A stretch of DNA of 64,000 nucleotides. It comes from Marinibacterium sp. Lineage in GTDB: Bacteria; Pseudomonadota; Alphaproteobacteria; Rhodobacterales; Rhodobacteraceae. Below the pieces are notes generated by a model, which worked only from the letters and a program-made list of their open reading frames with translations, was not told the origin of the DNA and searched no databases. A program made the translations under genes and the position numbers. Shown here piece after piece: positions 55,755-64,000 of this stretch. Position 1 is the stretch's first letter. Each line of letters begins with the position of its first letter. Location: NCBI GenBank assembly GCA_017643305.1, contig JAEPNQ010000005.1:23955-87954 (forward strand). Direction: 5' to 3'.

Positions 55755-57032
55755 TTATCCGACCATTGCTCCCGATGGGATCGTCGCTGGTGCTGCGTTC
55801 AGAGTTTCCATCGCAAACCCTGCTGCCTTCTTGTAGCCCGCCATGAACTCGTTCCGTTCCTGCGGTGGGATCACGTCATCGATATTGTCGAAGGTCCCGC
55901 CGCAGCGGTCATCCACCATGTTCAGCAAGCCAAAGGGCCCTGCGCCGCGGTTGCGCAGCACGACCTCTCCAATCGGCCCGGCGAGCTTGGCGTCATAGAC
56001 CGCCAAGGCATCCGGCGTCACCCCGTGTGCCAGCATCGCTGCGCCCAGCGTACGGGCGTCGATCACCGCCTGCGACGCGCCGTTGGAGCCCGTGGGATAC
56101 ATCGCGTGGGCCGCATCGCCCATCAACCCCACGCGCCCATCCACCCAGGTCGGGATCGGGTCGCGGTCGATCATGGGGTTTTCAAAGGCCACATCCGCGC
56201 CTGCCAGAAGGGCGGGCACATCCAGCCAGTCATAGCGGAACGTTTCGAAATGGGCGGCAAATTCGGCGATCTCTACCGGTTTGAACCAGCCACTGGACTG
56301 CCAGCCATGGCTGGCATCCACGGTCAGTTCTGCGATCCAGTTGATTTCGGCCAGCCCGTCTTTGTCGGGGTGTGAAATCGGATAGATCACCATGCGGTGC
56401 AGATGCGTGCCCAGCCCGATAAATGATGATCTGGTGCGGATCGGTTTCGCGCGCGTCGTGCCGCGCCACATGATGGCCCCGCCCCAGTGGATCGGCGGTT
56501 GGTCTGGATGCATCTGGGCACGGATCGGGGAATGGATACCTTCGGCACCTATCAACAGCGCGCCGGTTTGCTCGGCGGGCCCCTCGGGCGTGTTCAACAG
56601 CGCGGTCACATTGCCATCAGGGTTGTTGCGATACCCGGTCACCTCGGTTCCCAGCCGCAACGTGTTTGCGCCTGCGCGGGCCACGAACGTGTCACGCAGC
56701 AGCATGTGGAACCGGCCCCGGTGCACAGCATATTGCGGCCAGTTATAACCGGCCTCTGTACCGCGCAGTTCGGCATAAATGTCATTGCCGTTTAGCCCGA
56801 CCAGCGCCCATTCACGGGCGGGTACTCCGACCTTATCCATCTGTTCCGGTCCGATCCCCAGATCATACAGTTCCCTTACAGCGTTGGGTTGAAGGTTGAT
56901 CCCCACACCCAGTGGCTTCAGCGTGCCGACCTTATCGAATACCACGCAGGGCACGCCAATCTGGTGCAGGGTCAGTGCCGTCACCAGCCCGCCAATGCCG
57001 CCGCCTGCAATCATTACGGGTTGAATGCTCAT
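55755..57032 (-). CDS. FAD-dependent aromatic-type monooxygenase
   Basis: A 425-residue class A flavoprotein hydroxylase. Motifs: MIAGGGIGGLVTALTLHQIG (FAD Rossmann), GAEGIHSPIRAQMHP (DG-like motif) and GDAAHAMYPTGSNGASQAV (GD motif, FAD ribityl). Relatives hydroxylate salicylate, 3-hydroxybenzoate or similar phenolics using NAD(P)H and oxygen. The substrate is not predictable, and no ring-cleavage gene is adjacent. Start is ATG at MSIQPVMIAGG, with GGGAGG 6 bases upstream. Confidence 0.87.
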   Translation of the reverse strand: MSIQPVMIAGGGIGGLVTALTLHQIGVPCVVFDKVGTLKPLGVGINLQPNAVRELYDLGIGPEQMDKVGVPAREWALVGLNGNDIYAELRGTEAGYNWPQYAVHRGRFHMLLRDTFVARAGANTLRLGTEVTGYRNNPDGNVTALLNTPEGPAEQTGALLIGAEGIHSPIRAQMHPDQPPIHWGGAIMWRGTTRAKPIRTRSSFIGLGTHLHRMVIYPISHPDKDGLAEINWIAELTVDASHGWQSSGWFKPVEIAEFAAHFETFRYDWLDVPALLAGADVAFENPMIDRDPIPTWVDGRVGLMGDAAHAMYPTGSNGASQAVIDARTLGAAMLAHGVTPDALAVYDAKLAGPIGEVVLRNRGAGPFGLLNMVDDRCGGTFDNIDDVIPPQERNEFMAGYKKAAGFAMETLNAAPATIPSGAMVG

Positions 57033-57068
57033 GCGCCCGCCTCCCCAATTCGAATGAGTCGTGTTTAA

Positions 57069-57323
57069 TCATAAACCTGGGGGCAAAAGCCAGTGGGACG
57101 GTAGCGCAAAACTGTAGCCACTCAGGCGGCATGTTCCTGCGGGTCCGAGGCCGGCGAAGGTTCGAGCGCTGCGGGAGGCCACGCTTGCAAGGATCAACAG
57201 CGTCACCGACCCGCCCAGCGAATATGCAGCTAAAGTCAGCAGAAGGGAGCTACCGGCCCACCACACAAAACCAGCCACTATGAAGCCTGTGACAATGGAC
57301 AAGATCAGCCTGTCCAATACCAC
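57069..57323 (-). CDS. Small two-helix membrane protein (unrecognised)
   Basis: GTG preceded by AGGAGG at 7 bases opens an 84-residue frame with two strongly hydrophobic helices (about 6-24, LILSIVTGFIVAGFVWWAG; and about 26-46, LLLTLAAYSLGGSVTLLILA) and a Ser/Gly/Pro tail. The ideal ribosome binding site and clean hydrophobic pattern make it a likely gene. It lies between the bufferin operon and the monooxygenase gene, 36 bp from the latter, all on the minus strand. Function unknown. Confidence 0.65.
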   Translation of the reverse strand: MVLDRLILSIVTGFIVAGFVWWAGSSLLLTLAAYSLGGSVTLLILASVASRSARTFAGLGPAGTCRLSGYSFALPSHWLLPPGL

Positions 57324-57546
57324 TATGTCCCCTCCTGCAGATGCGCCGTCTTACCAAGCATCGGACCTAAAGGTTAACGATCTGATGTTCGCCTGCGTCC
57401 CGATACGACAGCACAGTTTTGCATGCCTGGGGCAAATTAATGACGTTGAGTTGGCTCAACCCAGCAAGAAGTAGGGAGATCAGGGACACGAGCGCGCAAC
57501 AGGGCCAACGGTCTGCTCGCCCGGCGGCGCGATTTGCGGCTGTCAT
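57324..57546 (+). other. Spacer downstream of the bufferin operon
   Basis: About 220 bases without a supportable gene. It contains a small GTTGAG/CTCAAC hairpin (57445-57460) and the promoter region for the small membrane protein gene on the minus strand. Confidence 0.45.
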
Positions 57547-57583
57547 GTTTTCAGGCAGCCGGATCGGGCCACCGCCTGAAAAC
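57547..57583 (-). terminator. Hairpin after the bufferin operon
   Basis: Perfect 10-bp arms GTTTTCAGGC and GCCTGAAAAC around 17 bases, 13 bases after the DoxX stop on the minus strand. It lacks a T-run, so it is a probable 3' end structure rather than a canonical terminator. Confidence 0.5.
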
Positions 57584-57596
57584 CAGGGGGGTGTAG

Positions 57597-58145
57597 TTAT
57601 TGCAAGCGTCCCAGTGCCCGGTCGGCCGACAGCGGGTCCGCACCCTTGACCACTAGCACGACAAGAAGGAACACCCGGAACGCGCGCTGATTCAGAATCA
57701 GGCTGCCTGCGTCCTTGTCGAACCAGCTGCCCAGCGTTTTGGGATCCGACGCGCCGTGGCCGATGATGTCGGTCGCTGATTGCAGAAACACAAAACCGAT
57801 CATGCCGATTGCGGACAGGCGAGTCAGCAGGCCCAGCACGATCAGCGCGGGCAGGATGAATTCCGCCCAGGTGCCCGCTAACGCCACCAGCCAGTGGAAA
57901 AAACCAAGCTGGGAGCTGTCATAGGTGACTGCCTCCATCGCCTTGGGAAAGATCTGCACATAGGCGCCGTCGGAGGGGCGGAAGATCCCGAAAATTCCAT
58001 CGCCCAGTTTGGTCCATGCAGACCGCCAGAAATACATCAGCAGAGTGGCTGCAAAGACAAAGCGCGCCAGCGTGCCGAGGATCAGGGAAGAATGCCGATC
58101 AAGGATGCCAAACAAGGAATTATGAAACGAAATCAACGCATTCAT
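57597..58145 (-). CDS. DoxX family membrane protein of the bufferin operon
   Basis: A 182-residue protein with four hydrophobic segments (about 22-42, 70-95, 100-120, 150-170), including ILGTLARFVFAATLLMYFW near the start, LVALAGTWAEFILPALIVLG and GFVFLQSATDIIGHG. DoxX/DUF417-like proteins are frequent last members of DUF2282-DUF692-DUF2063 operons, as here, and may supply a membrane redox or export function for the peptide; this is inferred from recurrent gene order. It starts 3 bp after the bufC stop. Confidence 0.85.
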   Translation of the reverse strand: MNALISFHNSLFGILDRHSSLILGTLARFVFAATLLMYFWRSAWTKLGDGIFGIFRPSDGAYVQIFPKAMEAVTYDSSQLGFFHWLVALAGTWAEFILPALIVLGLLTRLSAIGMIGFVFLQSATDIIGHGASDPKTLGSWFDKDAGSLILNQRAFRVFLLVVLVVKGADPLSADRALGRLQ

Positions 58146-58148
58146 GTG

Positions 58149-58904
58149 TCAGTCTTTCACTGTCAACTGTGTAATCGCGCCGCCTTGCAACAGCAGGCCC
58201 AGCACCGGACCAAAGTCAAAGGCGTCAGCTTCGGGTTGGGCCCGTTCCAACGCGGCGTGCAAGCGCTGGCCGCCTTGCAGTGCAAGTAGACAGGCCGCGC
58301 CGCCGGGGGGCAGGGGGGCTGGCACTGGGTCAAATTCGGGCCGCGTGATCAAGACGTCCTGTGCGATGGCACGGGGTTTGGGGGCGTCGGATACAGTATT
58401 AAACTGCCAGATATCATGGATTGGCCAGTCGGACCGCAGGATCTGCACGGCCGGAGCCAGCATGAACCGGGTGTCGCCAAGATCCTCGGGCGGGATCGCG
58501 GCCAGCGCGTCTGCGTCGATGGGCGTTGCGTCGGCGGCGTGATAGGCGCGGCGCATAGCCAGTTCCAGCCGGGCGATGTCGGGCAGGTAACCCAGATGCG
58601 CCAGTTGTGGCAGGTCGGCTAAATAGGCAGGGAACTCTTCACCGTAATGCATCATCAGGGGTGATGCGGGCGGGTGCGCGCGCAGGAACAGCCCAGCCAG
58701 GCCGCCCATGTTGGCGGGCCCCAACAGCTTGGTAATAATGGGGAAAGCCGTGTGCATCGCTTCGGTCAGGGAAACGGCCACGTTGTTACGATAAACATTG
58801 AAACGGCGACCGGCAGGCTGACCAAGACCGTCCAGCAAACTCGCTGGAACGGGTTCGGCTGGATCGAAAATGGCCGCGCGGAACTGGGGCTGGGTCACGG
58901 TCAT
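58149..58904 (-). CDS. bufC: BufC-type DUF2063 partner protein
   Basis: DUF2063 (HvfC/BufC N-terminal domain) proteins accompany DUF692 enzymes and are thought to help bind the precursor peptide. The ATG giving [15 protein letters not shown] (251 residues) overlaps bufB by 4 bp. The signature [20 protein letters not shown] and PIITKLLGP, and [20 protein letters not shown], place it clearly in the family; the C-terminal half (from about 120) is less conserved. No other domain is seen. Confidence 0.92.
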   Translation of the reverse strand: MTVTQPQFRAAIFDPAEPVPASLLDGLGQPAGRRFNVYRNNVAVSLTEAMHTAFPIITKLLGPANMGGLAGLFLRAHPPASPLMMHYGEEFPAYLADLPQLAHLGYLPDIARLELAMRRAYHAADATPIDADALAAIPPEDLGDTRFMLAPAVQILRSDWPIHDIWQFNTVSDAPKPRAIAQDVLITRPEFDPVPAPLPPGGAACLLALQGGQRLHAALERAQPEADAFDFGPVLGLLLQGGAITQLTVKD

Positions 58905-59758
58905 CCGACCTGTACCCCCAGCGCGGTATCGGCGCGGGCGGCCTCGGCGGCCAGAACCGGCCAGTCGGGCACATCGGTATCCCATTCGACCAGCACAGGC
59001 CGAGAGCCGGTGCGGGCCAGGACATAATCCAACAGCGCCCAGACCGGATCTGCCACCTCGCGTCCGTGGCTGTCGATCAGCAGCGGCGCGCCATGATCGT
59101 CGGTGTCGTCGTCATGGCCACCGAGGTGGATTTCGCCAACATGGTCCAGCGGGAACGCGTCAATATAGTCTTGTGGGGAAAAGCCAAGGTTCGTGGCGGA
59201 GACAAACACGTTGTTCACATCCAGCAGCAGGCCACAGCCGGTTTTCTGCACGATCTGATGCAGGAAATCCGGCTCGGATACCGTGCTTTCTGCAAAGGCG
59301 AAGTAGCTGGACGGGTTTTCCAGCAGCATCTGTCGCCCCAAAGTCTGCTGCACCTGATCGATATGGGCAGCCACTTGGTCACGTTTGTCGGCTGTGTAGG
59401 GCAGCGGCAGCAGGTCGTTCAGAAAGGCCCCGTCATGGGTGGACCAGGCAAGGTGTTCGGAGAAGCTGGCGGGGTTCAGCCAGTCCACCAGACGTTTCAG
59501 GCGCGAAAGGTGTTCTGGGTCCAACGGGCCTTCGCCGCCGATTGACAGGCCTACGCCATGGACCGAAACCGGGAAGCGCGCCGACAGGTGGCGCAACTGG
59601 GCCAGCGGGCGGCCGCCATCGCCCATGTAATTCTCAGCATGGATTTCCAACCATGTCACCGGGCCCGGATCATCGCACAGGGCCTGAAAATGCTGAGGCT
59701 TGTAACCAACGCCTACGCCTTGCGGCAGATGGTCGAAACTGTGCGATGCGTCAGGCAT
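58901..59758 (-). CDS. bufB: BufB multinuclear non-haem iron oxidase (MNIO, DUF692)
   Basis: DUF692 enzymes have a TIM barrel with two or three iron ions and oxidatively modify cysteines in RiPP precursors, for example to thiooxazole-type heterocycles. The 285-residue protein has the metal-ligand motifs of the family: [79 protein letters not shown] and [10 protein letters not shown], with His, Glu, Asn, Asp residues in the expected places. AGGAGG is 5 bases before ATG. It is translated between the precursor and bufC. Confidence 0.95.
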   Translation of the reverse strand: MPDASHSFDHLPQGVGVGYKPQHFQALCDDPGPVTWLEIHAENYMGDGGRPLAQLRHLSARFPVSVHGVGLSIGGEGPLDPEHLSRLKRLVDWLNPASFSEHLAWSTHDGAFLNDLLPLPYTADKRDQVAAHIDQVQQTLGRQMLLENPSSYFAFAESTVSEPDFLHQIVQKTGCGLLLDVNNVFVSATNLGFSPQDYIDAFPLDHVGEIHLGGHDDDTDDHGAPLLIDSHGREVADPVWALLDYVLARTGSRPVLVEWDTDVPDWPVLAAEAARADTALGVQVG

Positions 59759-59824
59759 GGAGCCTCCTGAGGATTGGTGTCCGCGCCCAGCGCAGGGCAG
59801 CGCGGCTTTGGTCTTGCCGGGGTC

Positions 59825-60127
59825 TTATGCGGGCAGGTCACGCTCCAGCGGTTCCAGCGAGCCTGCACGCGCGGTGCCGTCTGCCATCGCAGGCAGGTCG
59901 ATCTCTGCGCAGGTGCCGTTGTCAACCAGCGTCCAGGCGTTGCCCTGATAGTCCACAGTTGAAGTGCCGGCGCAGGTGGTGCCGGGGCCGGCGGCGCAAT
60001 CATTTTCGCCAGCCAGCGAAACGCCATAGCATTTTTCCTTGGCCTGCGCGGTGGCGGTGGTGGCCTGTGCAGCCACGGCAGCTGCAACGGTTGCGGCGAT
60101 GGCCAGGACTTTGGTGGTGTTCGACAT
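59825..60127 (-). CDS. bufA1: Bufferin-type RiPP precursor (DUF2282)
   Basis: A 100-residue exported precursor. A Sec signal peptide (about 1-29, Ala-rich, ending TAQA-K) takes the place of a RiPP leader. The mature part has four cysteines in the DUF2282 pattern: EKCYGV (Cys33), NDCAAG (Cys44), TTCAGTS (Cys52) and GTCAEI (Cys73), with [12 protein letters not shown] before the last. The C-terminus [17 protein letters not shown] is typical of the family. In studied bufferins, cysteines are modified by the MNIO enzyme and the peptide binds copper in the periplasm. AGGAGG lies 8 bases before ATG. It leads bufB (66-bp gap), bufC and doxX. Confidence 0.93.
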   Translation of the reverse strand: MSNTTKVLAIAATVAAAVAAQATTATAQAKEKCYGVSLAGENDCAAGPGTTCAGTSTVDYQGNAWTLVDNGTCAEIDLPAMADGTARAGSLEPLERDLPA

Positions 60128-60322
60128 CTTGGGATCCTCCTGTTTGTCTTAAAAAAACATTTCCGCCTTAATGCGATGATCCATAGATAACTATAGGAAG
60201 CAGGCGTGTACCACTCACGACGGCGTGCATCACAGACGTGTCAGATTTTGAGTTGAAATTCCGCAGGCTGGCCCGGAGAAATCTGTGCTCAGGCCCTGTA
60301 ATCCGGCCAGATCCCCTGCCAG

Positions 60323-60404
60323 TGTTACAAAAGATGAAGACAGGCGGGCGCCAAATGTTACAAAATTCGGGCCTGTTGTGATCAAGCCTCAGGCTGGTGT
60401 TACA
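60323..60404 (-). promoter_or_regulatory. Three TGTAACA motifs upstream of the bufferin operon
   Basis: Read toward the operon, TGTAACA occurs three times (60398-60404, 60356-60362, 60323-60329); two copies extend to TTTTGTAACA. Start-to-start spacings are 42 and 33 bp, whole helical turns, 195-277 bases before bufA1. They may be operator sites, or one may be the -35 of an ECF sigma promoter (related operons in Caulobacter are controlled by the ECF factor SigF with a GTAACC-like -35), but no matching -10 was found. Confidence 0.45.
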
Positions 60405-60546
60405 GCAGCCATACCCCGCAGGATGGTCTCTATGCCGCAATCAAACTGGATTTACGCATCCTGTTCGGAGCGCGCAGTATACTACGTGCTGGGGTGGTGT
60501 GACCATTTTCGGCCAGCCGCTTTGTTGGTTCCAGTCAAATGCAAAT

Positions 60547-60568
60547 GCCCCAGCGCGATGGCCGGGGC
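60547..60568 (-). terminator. Probable terminator of thrS
   Basis: Nine bases after the thrS stop on the minus strand, an 8-bp stem with one G-T pair (GCCCCGGC and GCTGGGGC, 6-base loop) is followed by ATTTGCATTT. Plausible intrinsic terminator separating thrS from the bufferin operon. Confidence 0.65.
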
Positions 60569-60576
60569 GGTGGGGA

Positions 60577-62520
60577 TCATTCCGCTGCGGTCAGCAGATC
60601 GGGCGGCGTAGCATCGCGGGAAAAATCGGCCACAGCCTGCTCCAGCGATACAACGCTGGTTTGCTTTTCGCCCAGCCGCCGCACGGTCACAGTGCGTTCG
60701 TCCACCTCGCGATGACCAACGGCCAGGATAACCGGCACCTTAGCGAGGGAGTGTTCGCGCACTTTGTAGTTGATCTTTTCATTGCGGATGTCTACCTCAG
60801 CCTGGACACCAGCAGCGGTCAGCGCGGCAACCACCTCTGCCACATAATCATCTGCTTCCGACGTGATAGAGGCTACAACCACCTGACGCGGGGCCAGCCA
60901 GAAAGGCAGCTTACCTTCCCAGTTTTCGATCAAAATGCCGGTAAACCGTTCCAACGAGCCAAAGAGCGCACGGTGCAGCATGACAGGAGCCTGTTTTTCC
61001 CCCGATTGCGTCACGTAGGTTGATCCGAAGCGCTCGGGCAGATTGTAGTCGACCTGTAGCGTCCCGCACTGCCAATCCCGGCCAATTGCATCGCGCAGCA
61101 CATATTCCAGTTTGGGCCCATAGAACGCGCCTTCACCTCCAAAGATGGTATAGCTCATTCCAGCACGATCCAATGCGGTTTTCAGCGCACCTTCCGACAG
61201 ATCCCAGCTTTCGTCGCTTCCGATGCGATTTTCCGGTCGTGTCGACAGTTTGACGTGCACGTCTTCGAACCCGAAATCCTTGTAGATCGAAAGGATCAGG
61301 TCGTTGACCTTGAGGCACTCGTCGGTCAGCTGCTCCGGCGTGCAGTAGATATGCGCATCGTCTTGTGTGAAGCTGCGGACGCGCAACAAGCCATGCAGTG
61401 CACCGGATGGCTCATACCGGTGCACCTTGCCAAATTCCGAGATCTTCATTGGAAGTTCGCGATAACTGCGTAAAGCGTGATTGTAGATCATCATATGGCC
61501 CGGGCAGTTCATCGGTTTGAGCGCATAGTCCCGATCATCATGAGTTTTGGCCAAAAACATGTTGTCCATGTAGTTGAACCAATGGCCCGAGGTTTCCCAA
61601 AGGGCGCGATCCATGATGTCTGGTGTATTCACCTCAATATATCCTGCAGCGTCCTGTCTCCGGCGCATATACGCGATCAAGGTCTGAAACACCCGCCACC
61701 CGGCCGGGTGCCAAAATACAGACCCGGGTGCGTGTTCCTCGAAATGGAAAAGATCCATTTCGCGCCCCAGTTTCCGGTGATCCCGCTTGGCGGCCTCTTC
61801 CAGCATGGTCAGATGGGCCTTCAGCTTGTCTTTGCTGGTGAAGGCGACGCCATAGATGCGCTGTAGCATTGGACGGTTGCTGTCGCCACGCCAGTACGCA
61901 CCCGCCACAGACATCAGCTTGAACGTATCGCCCGGTAGCTGCCCGGTATGTTGCAGGTGCGGACCACGGCAAAGGTCCTGCCAGTGGCCGTGCCAGTACA
62001 TCCGGATCGGTTCGCTGCCAGGAATGGACTCTATCAACTCGACTTTATAGGGCTCATTATTCGCCTTGTAGAATTCGATCGCACGGTCGCGTTCCCAAAC
62101 CTCTGTGGTCACGGGGTCGCGTTTGTTGATGATCTCTTTCATCTTCTTCTCGATAAGACTGAGATCTTCGGGCGTGAAGGGTTCTGCGCGGTCGAAATCG
62201 TAATACCAGCCGTTGTCGATGACAGGCCCAATGGTGACCTTCGTGGCGGGCCAGATTTCCTGAACCGCGCGCGCCATCACATGCGCCATATCGTGGCGGA
62301 CCAGTTCATTGGCCTGCACTTCGTCTTTCATAGTGTGGATAGCGATGGAGGCGTCCGCATCAATCGGCCATTGCAGATCCCAGTGCGCGCCGTTCACGGT
62401 CGCGCTGATCGCTTTCTTGGCGAGAGAGTTAGAAATGCCAGCAGCCACTTCGGCAGGCGTGACGCCGGCGTCGAAGGATTTTGAATTACCATCAGGGAAG
62501 GTTAAAGTGACTTGGGCCAT
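60577..62520 (-). CDS. thrS: Threonyl-tRNA synthetase
   Basis: Class II synthetase charging tRNA-Thr. GAGGAG 8 bases before this ATG sets 647 residues, the normal length. Domain order: TGS (about 1-62, [20 protein letters not shown]), editing domain with [14 protein letters not shown] (zinc-like HXXXH), catalytic core with [20 protein letters not shown] (zinc Cys), [20 protein letters not shown] and QDDAHIYCT, and a C-terminal anticodon-binding domain ([20 protein letters not shown]). Complete and uninterrupted. Confidence 0.97.
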   Translation of the reverse strand: MAQVTLTFPDGNSKSFDAGVTPAEVAAGISNSLAKKAISATVNGAHWDLQWPIDADASIAIHTMKDEVQANELVRHDMAHVMARAVQEIWPATKVTIGPVIDNGWYYDFDRAEPFTPEDLSLIEKKMKEIINKRDPVTTEVWERDRAIEFYKANNEPYKVELIESIPGSEPIRMYWHGHWQDLCRGPHLQHTGQLPGDTFKLMSVAGAYWRGDSNRPMLQRIYGVAFTSKDKLKAHLTMLEEAAKRDHRKLGREMDLFHFEEHAPGSVFWHPAGWRVFQTLIAYMRRRQDAAGYIEVNTPDIMDRALWETSGHWFNYMDNMFLAKTHDDRDYALKPMNCPGHMMIYNHALRSYRELPMKISEFGKVHRYEPSGALHGLLRVRSFTQDDAHIYCTPEQLTDECLKVNDLILSIYKDFGFEDVHVKLSTRPENRIGSDESWDLSEGALKTALDRAGMSYTIFGGEGAFYGPKLEYVLRDAIGRDWQCGTLQVDYNLPERFGSTYVTQSGEKQAPVMLHRALFGSLERFTGILIENWEGKLPFWLAPRQVVVASITSEADDYVAEVVAALTAAGVQAEVDIRNEKINYKVREHSLAKVPVILAVGHREVDERTVTVRRLGEKQTSVVSLEQAVADFSRDATPPDLLTAAE

Positions 62521-62851
62521 ATCGGCGCTCCTCGTCAGTTTGGCGCCCACGGAACGCCCGGTTGCGAAACGACCTTTGTAAACATTGAGAAAAATCAGGG
62601 GTCGTCACTGATTTCCGGGTTCTTCGGCAAATAATCCGGTCTCAACACAGGCGCTATATCGTTTGTCTGGCTGGTCTGGCAACCGCAAAGCATTATATCC
62701 GGTCTCCTTGGGTCATGGACGCTCCGGGGCGGCGCAGGCCCTCACACAAGCTTCTGAACCTTCCCGGGCAAAACTCCACCCAGAATTTTCCATGCTGAAA
62801 TTTTTCCCGGGTATCTCCCGCGTTTTTGCGTGGTCTTTCGCCCGAGGGCGG
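62521..62851 (+). other. Spacer upstream of thrS without a gene
   Basis: About 330 bases holding a direct repeat of ATCCGGTCTC (62634-62643 and 62697-62706, 63 bp apart) and presumably the thrS promoter on the minus strand. Frames present have shadow-like composition. The T-box-like or tRNA-like folds sometimes found before synthetase genes were not seen. Confidence 0.45.
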
Positions 62852-63015
62852 CTACCGCGGCGAATGATGATCGTAGTCGAATGCCAGTGTGCTCAAGATG
62901 TCCTCAAGCGGCTGCCAACGCGCTTGCGGTGCGGCTTGCGCGTCCTTAAAGCTCGACGACAGTCCCCGCGGAACACTGCGCGAGAATGTTCAAAAAACGG
63001 GCCTTTGAGCTTCAT
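62852..63015 (-). pseudogene. Small frame-broken gene with an ideal ribosome binding site (unrecognised)
   Basis: ATG 63015 has AGGAGG 6 bases upstream. Its frame (MKLKGPFFEHSRAVFRG...) turns into an Arg-rich run and stops after 40 codons. One base back, another frame reads LSSSFKDAQAAPQARWQPLE then DILSTLAFDYDHHSPR to a stop at 62852. One added base in the run of four G (plus strand C at 62964-62967) joins them into 54 residues. The acidic, helical second half looks more protein-like than the original frame. Family unknown; the call is tentative. Confidence 0.4.
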
Positions 63016-63220
63016 CAGACACCTCCTTGCAAGCCCGGTCAGCATCAAGGTTCGAAAAGACTGATCTTCCGGTGCGTTCCTGGATTAGACAACTTCCTTG
63101 GCCATGAGGGGCGCTCTGTCAGCCGGTTAAGTGATTATCCGCGCAGGTGATCCTGTTTTATATCGGCGTGTTTCGAGAAGTGACGCCACGATTGCCCGTT
63201 CTCCCGCGCAATGAACACAC

Positions 63221-63893
63221 CTAGTCTTGTTTTTGAGCAACAGCTCGCCCCTGTCGAACCGTTTCAAGCGCCTTTAGCAACTCGTTCTTTGGAATGGGTT
63301 TCATCAAACGAACATCTTCGGGACGAAGTCCGTTTCCGTGAACTGTTGCTTCGCGGGCATATCCCGACATGAAGACGGCAGGCAAGTCCGGGTTTATTGT
63401 GCGAAGTTTTTTCATCAAACCCGGTCCCTGGAGTTCTCCGGGCATTACTACATCTGTTAGTAGTATGTCGATATTCGGTTCCTGTTTGAACAAAGCCAGT
63501 GCTTCATCGCCCGAATAGGCCTTCAATACTGTATATCCGCTGTTACTGAGCATCTCGCAAATCACGTTCATGACGGCAGGCTCATCTTCCGCAACCAGCA
63601 CACGGATGCCATTGCCAGAAACATCAGACTTATAAGATTTAGGCTTCTCGATTTTGAAAGATGCCCGTTTTTGTTTCGCGGGGAAATAGAGTTTGAAAGT
63701 CGTTCCTTGACCTTTTTCTGAGTAAACGTGGACTGCACCGCCAGTCTGTTTCATAAATCCATGGATCATGGAAAGACCAAGCCCCGAACCAGCGCCGACG
63801 GCTTTGGTTGTGAAAAATGGTTCAAAAATGGTGTCCAGGTTTTCATGCGGTATTCCAACCGGCGTTGTTGCATTACCCTCGCCTGAGGCGTGA
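63221..63893 (-). pseudogene. Truncated hybrid sensor kinase: end of HATPase domain plus receiver domain
   Basis: The frame includes the C-terminal half of a histidine-kinase ATPase domain (GIPHENLDTIFEPFFTTK, GAGSGLGLSMIHGFMKQTGG, GQGTTFKLYFPA) and then a receiver domain (IRVLVAEDEPAVMNVICEML, phospho-acceptor Asp in NIDILLTDVVMPG, FMSGYARE, and Lys in LMKPIPKNEL). The N-box, dimerisation helix and input domain are missing. Just upstream, the sequence stops resembling a kinase and meets the end of a transposase gene, so an insertion probably removed the 5' part. The exact junction (about 63860-63905) cannot be fixed. AT content is higher than in neighbours. Confidence 0.75.
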
Positions 63894-63914
63894 CTGCCCC
63901 TTACCCCACTGACG

Positions 63915-64000
63915 TCATGCCACGCGGATGATCTCGGCGGTGCCGAGGGCGTTGAAGCGGTTCATGAGGGCGATGCGGATGTGGATTTCGGCGGTCTGTC
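63915..64000 (-). mobile_element. C-terminal end of an insertion-sequence transposase (continues beyond window)
   Basis: The frame entering from the window edge encodes QTAEIHIRIALMNRFNALG and then TAEIIRVA before a TGA. This motif (IALMNRFNALGTAEI) is one I associate with transposase C-termini in Rhodobacterales; the IS family cannot be named from 28 residues. About 25 bases follow before sequence resembling the interrupted kinase begins, room for a terminal inverted repeat. Confidence 0.55.

Noticed and set aside
60285..60611. 108-codon plus-strand frame across the thrS end
   Set aside because: No ribosome binding site; covers the TGTAACA motifs and the thrS terminator.

Overview
The window is GC-rich and densely coded. 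Gene content and order fit an alphaproteobacterium of the Rhodobacterales, most likely the Roseobacter group: a heterotetrameric sarcosine oxidase (soxBDAG), the ccmABCDG haem-export cluster next to secDF, hflKC followed by a Do-like protease, DUF1289-ruvX-ccmI, TPR-bamB-der, and a fused two-domain 2-oxoacid dehydrogenase E1. The assignment rests on synteny and protein recognition alone; no rRNA or tRNA gene was found.

Layout. 1-4.4 kb: end of a glutathione reductase, then hflK-hflC-DUF2065 and a DegP/MucD protease closed by a strong terminator. 4.4-6.4 kb (minus): DUF1289, ruvX, ccmI in 4-bp overlaps. 6.5-12 kb: sarcosine oxidase beta-delta-alpha-gamma, with a possible opposing small gene between beta and delta. 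12-21 kb: FkbM methyltransferase, Fe-superoxide dismutase, Gfo/Idh/MocA oxidoreductase, formamidase-like enzyme, GNAT protein, RarD permease, LOG protein and a Pro/Glu-rich LysM protein. 21-28 kb: Atm1-type ABC exporter and an RND efflux pair. 28-34 kb: YfgM-like protein, BamB, Der, a fatty-acid desaturase and an HhH protein with a histone-H1-like lysine-rich tail. 34-43 kb: serS, yajC-secD-secF, a TauE-type permease and ccmABCDG. 43-48 kb: a DDAH-family hydrolase behind a frame-broken small gene, aconitase and tryptophan 2,3-dioxygenase. 48-55 kb: a tight minus-strand operon (fused E1, FabD-like acyltransferase, EamA permease, LpxL-like acyltransferase) and an MFS permease. 55-62.5 kb: flavodoxin, FAD monooxygenase, and a complete bufferin-type RiPP operon (DUF2282 precursor, DUF692 MNIO enzyme, DUF2063 partner, DoxX), then thrS. 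62.5-64 kb: a frame-broken small gene, a truncated sensor kinase/receiver and the end of a transposase.

Most interesting points. (1) The bufferin operon has a four-cysteine precursor and three helically spaced TGTAACA motifs upstream. Bufferins are a described family of copper-binding modified peptides, so the novelty is this member and its regulation. (2) Three separate small genes are each restored to one frame by one extra base in a homopolymer run. One of them has a G-UUU-UUU slippery site, a hairpin around its start codon and an ATGA overlap with the next gene. (3) A two-hairpin palindromic element occurs in two distant intergenic spacers. (4) In the E1/FabD-like/EamA/LpxL operon, the LpxL-like protein lacks the acidic residue of the HX4D/E motif.
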